Below are positions 56,536 to 58,511 of a stretch of 58,511 nt of DNA, in pieces. Numbering within the stretch: position 1 is the first letter of the stretch; each line of letters begins with the position of its first letter. The DNA lies in NCBI GenBank assembly GCA_009840945.1, contig VXMU01000129.1, positions 1 to 58,511 on the forward strand. The letters run 5' to 3'. The position numbers were made by a program, and so were the translations under genes. Below the pieces are notes generated by a model. It searched no databases. It was not told the origin of the DNA and saw only the letters and a program-made list of their open reading frames with translations. This stretch comes from Chloroflexota bacterium (GTDB taxonomy: Bacteria > Chloroflexota > Dehalococcoidia > UBA2979).

Positions 56536-57207
56536 CTAGACCTCCACCGCCGCCGCGTCGCCGGCGGGCCGCCCGTCGGCGCGCTCGCCGCCCCACAGCT
56601 CCTCGGCGCGACGCACGGCGTCGACGGTCAGCACGAGGGTGCGGTGCGCGAGCATGTCAGCCACGTTCAGCACGTCGGCCGGCACGGTGCGCACGCCGGG
56701 GATGTTGCGCGTCGACAGCAGCGCCGCGCGGTCCGGCGCGCCGGTCACGACGAGCGCCGAGCGCTCGACGCCGAGGTTGGAGAGCAGCGCCGTCGCTGCC
56801 TTCGTCGAGGGCTCCTCGATGCCCAGGGCGTCGACCACGTGCAGGCGGCCCTCGGCCACGCGGCTGGAGAGCACGGAGCGGATCGCCAGGCGGCGCATGC
56901 GCTTCGGCAGGCGCTGCACGTAGGAGCGCGGCTTCGGGCCGAAGGCGACGCCGCCGCCGCGGCGGATGGGCGAGTTGGCCGAGCCGACGCGGGCCATGCC
57001 GAGGCCCTTCTGCCGGCGCAGCTTGGCGGTCGAGCCGCGGATCTCGCCGCGCGACTTGGTGCTGGCGTTGCCTCCGCGGCGTGCGGCGAGCTGCGCCACC
57101 AGCGTCTGGTGCACCACGCCCTCGTTCGGCTCGATGCCGAACACGGCGTCATCGGCCTCGATCGGGTCGAGGTCGGCGCCCTGTGCGTCGCGCACCGCGA
57201 GTTCCAT
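56536..57207 (-). CDS. rplD: 50S ribosomal protein L4
   Basis: A 223-residue L4: EGVVHQTLVAQLAARRGGNA, STKSRGEIRGSTAKLRRQKG, LGMARVGSANSPIRRGGGVA, FGPKPRSYVQRLPKRMRRLA. Complete. L4 is an autoregulator of the S10 operon in some bacteria; no such leader structure was assessed here. Confidence 0.98.
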   Translation of the reverse strand: MELAVRDAQGADLDPIEADDAVFGIEPNEGVVHQTLVAQLAARRGGNASTKSRGEIRGSTAKLRRQKGLGMARVGSANSPIRRGGGVAFGPKPRSYVQRLPKRMRRLAIRSVLSSRVAEGRLHVVDALGIEEPSTKAATALLSNLGVERSALVVTGAPDRAALLSTRNIPGVRTVPADVLNVADMLAHRTLVLTVDAVRRAEELWGGERADGRPAGDAAAVEV

Positions 57208-57209
57208 CG

Positions 57210-58106
57210 CTACTCGTCCTGCTCTTCCGCCGACTCGTCGTCGGCCTCATCGTCGTCGGCCTCGGTGTCTGCGGCGTTGGTGGCCTCGGGTTCGTCGTCC
57301 GTGTCTTCGGGCTCGGTGTCCTCGGTCTGGGCCTCGGCCTCGACGGCTTCCTCTTCGGCTGCCTCGACGTTGTCGGACTCCACGGCCTCGATGGCCTCAG
57401 GCTCGGGTTCGTCCGCCGGCGGCTCGATGGCCGCGGCGGCGGCGATCTCGGGCGGCTCGTAGTCGGCGAGCGGGGCCTTGCGGCCGGGCGTCACCTGCAC
57501 GATGCCGTTCGGCGGCCCCGGCACGGAGCCCTCGACGAACAGCAGGTCGCGCGAGGGGTCGGTGGCGACCACCAGCAGGTTCAGCACGGAGACCGTGCGC
57601 GCGCCCATGTGGCCGGCCATCTTCTGGCCCTTCCACACCTTGCCCGGCGTGGTGCCCGCGCCGACCGAGCCCGGCGCGCGGTGGCGGTCAGACTGGCCGT
57701 GGGTCTTCGGCCCGCCGTGGAAGCCCCAGCGCTTCACGCCGCCGGCGAAGCCGCGGCCCTTCGAGGTGCCGCTCACGTTGACGTAGCTGCCCGCCTCGAA
57801 CTGCTCGACGGTGATGACGTCGCCGAGGGCGTGGTCGCCGGCGTTGTCGGCCGGGAACTCGCGCAGCAGCGTCAGGGTCTCGCCCTCGGCGCCGGATGCG
57901 CGGAGGTGGCCGCGGGACGGGCGGTTGAGCCGCTTGCGGTTGCCGCGCATCCCCACCTGCACCGCGCTGTAGCCGTCGCGCTCCTCGGTGCGGAGCTGGG
58001 TGACGGTGTTGGGGCCGAGCTGGATCGCGGTCACGCCACGGGCGCGGCCTGCGCCGTCGTAGAGGCGCATCATGCCTACCTTGCGGCCGAGCATCCCGTG
58101 GATCAT
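57210..58106 (-). CDS. rplC: 50S ribosomal protein L3 with acidic C-terminal extension
   Basis: 298 residues against about 210 normally. The L3 core is complete: [100 protein letters not shown]. After about residue 215 comes an 80-residue Glu/Asp/Ala-rich tail ([20 protein letters not shown] and [16 protein letters not shown]), probably disordered. Confidence 0.97.
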   Translation of the reverse strand: MIHGMLGRKVGMMRLYDGAGRARGVTAIQLGPNTVTQLRTEERDGYSAVQVGMRGNRKRLNRPSRGHLRASGAEGETLTLLREFPADNAGDHALGDVITVEQFEAGSYVNVSGTSKGRGFAGGVKRWGFHGGPKTHGQSDRHRAPGSVGAGTTPGKVWKGQKMAGHMGARTVSVLNLLVVATDPSRDLLFVEGSVPGPPNGIVQVTPGRKAPLADYEPPEIAAAAAIEPPADEPEPEAIEAVESDNVEAAEEEAVEAEAQTEDTEPEDTDDEPEATNAADTEADDDEADDESAEEQDE

Positions 58107-58117
58107 CGCGCCGGCTC

Positions 58118-58432
58118 CTAGAGCTTGATCTCGATGTCGACGCCGGACGGCAGTTGCAGCCGCATCAGCGTGTCCACCGTCCGCGACGTCGGGTCGAAGA
58201 TGTCGATCAGCCGCTTGTGCGTGCGGATCTCGAACTGGTCGCGCGAGTCCTTGTCGATGAACGGCGAGCGGATCACGGTGTACTTCCGGATCCGCGTGGG
58301 CAGCGGGACCGGGCCCGCCACCTGCGCGCCGGTGCGTTCGGCCGTCTCCACGATCTGGGCCGCCGAGCGGTCCAGCACGCGGTGGTCGTAGGCCTTCAGC
58401 CGAATGCGTATCCGTTGGCGCGCAGCTACCAC
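58118..58432 (-). CDS. rpsJ: 30S ribosomal protein S10
   Basis: A 104-residue S10: [80 protein letters not shown]. First gene of the S10 operon, 25 nt after tuf, so probably co-transcribed with it. Confidence 0.98.
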   Translation of the reverse strand: MVAARQRIRIRLKAYDHRVLDRSAAQIVETAERTGAQVAGPVPLPTRIRKYTVIRSPFIDKDSRDQFEIRTHKRLIDIFDPTSRTVDTLMRLQLPSGVDIEIKL

Positions 58433-58457
58433 TCAGGACTCCTCGCGCGTGCCCGGG

Positions 58458-58511
58458 TTACTCGTTGATACCGGTGACGACGCCGGCGCCGACGGTGCGG
58501 CCGCCCTCGCG
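58458..58511 (-). CDS. tuf: Elongation factor Tu (3' end only)
   Basis: The last 17 codons plus TAA, entering from the right edge on the minus strand: REGGRTVGAGVVTGINE. The REGGRTVGAGVVT stretch is the conserved end of EF-Tu. It places the str-type gene tuf directly upstream of the S10 operon. Confidence 0.93.
   Translation of the reverse strand, partial: REGGRTVGAGVVTGINE

Overview
The window is a GC-rich bacterial chromosome segment. It runs from the 3' end of secA (left edge) to the 3' end of tuf (right edge). The best guess is a high-GC Chloroflexota, possibly Dehalococcoidia-like. The guess rests on the salvage cluster (mtnA, MTA phosphorylase, short-form ahcY, metK, sugar-1-P nucleotidyltransferase, phosphohexomutase), the conserved hypothetical after secA, and the tuf-S10-spc-alpha-truA-rplM-rpsI order. 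This is inference; no 16S rRNA gene is present.

Layout. 1-5369: secA end, conserved hypothetical, VOC protein, alpha/beta hydrolase and epimerase. 5819-5915: selenocysteine tRNA (selC, minus strand). 6073-7405: DUF2851 protein and XRE regulator, divergent from groES-groEL, which follow a CIRCE operator. 10074-11114: ferredoxin-thioredoxin reductase catalytic subunit with an in-frame UGA, and a YdeI-like protein. 11601-27058: a less GC-rich accessory island. It carries a retropepsin-like protein, a GASH/double-GTPase/GAP1 conflict-type module, a P-loop NTPase, a 5mC restriction-modification cluster (dcm, vsr, ParB-like, SNF2-type helicase, DUF3883 nuclease, DUF4928), an HTH/STAS-like regulator and a DDE transposase. 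27328-39777: trxA, a CsoR-type repressor with promoter and operator, plsX, a methyltransferase, the methionine-salvage/SAM operon, sugar-phosphate genes and a NYN-domain gene. 39782-58511 (minus strand): a hydrolase, then rpsI back through truA, rpoA, the alpha, spc and S10 operons, to tuf.

How parts work together. selC and the FTR-like gene support each other. The FTR gene reads through UGA at 10353-10355, exactly where the family has its second redox-active Cys (CHC becomes CH-Sec). Fifty-three conserved-looking codons follow, and a GGUC-capped hairpin lies just downstream as a bacterial SECIS candidate. The salvage operon is translationally coupled by 4-nt GTGA/ATGA overlaps and links SAM synthesis to recovery of its two by-products, SAH and MTA. 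In the island, the minus-strand RM operon is tightly overlapped and sits beside the GTPase module, so this is probably a defence hotspot.

Other anomalies are an in-frame amber codon in rplO, long acidic tails on L3, S17 and L13 (L13 ends in a SAP/Rho-N-like segment), and a family of CCCTCACCC/GGGAGAGGG intergenic repeats that mostly avoids the island interior.
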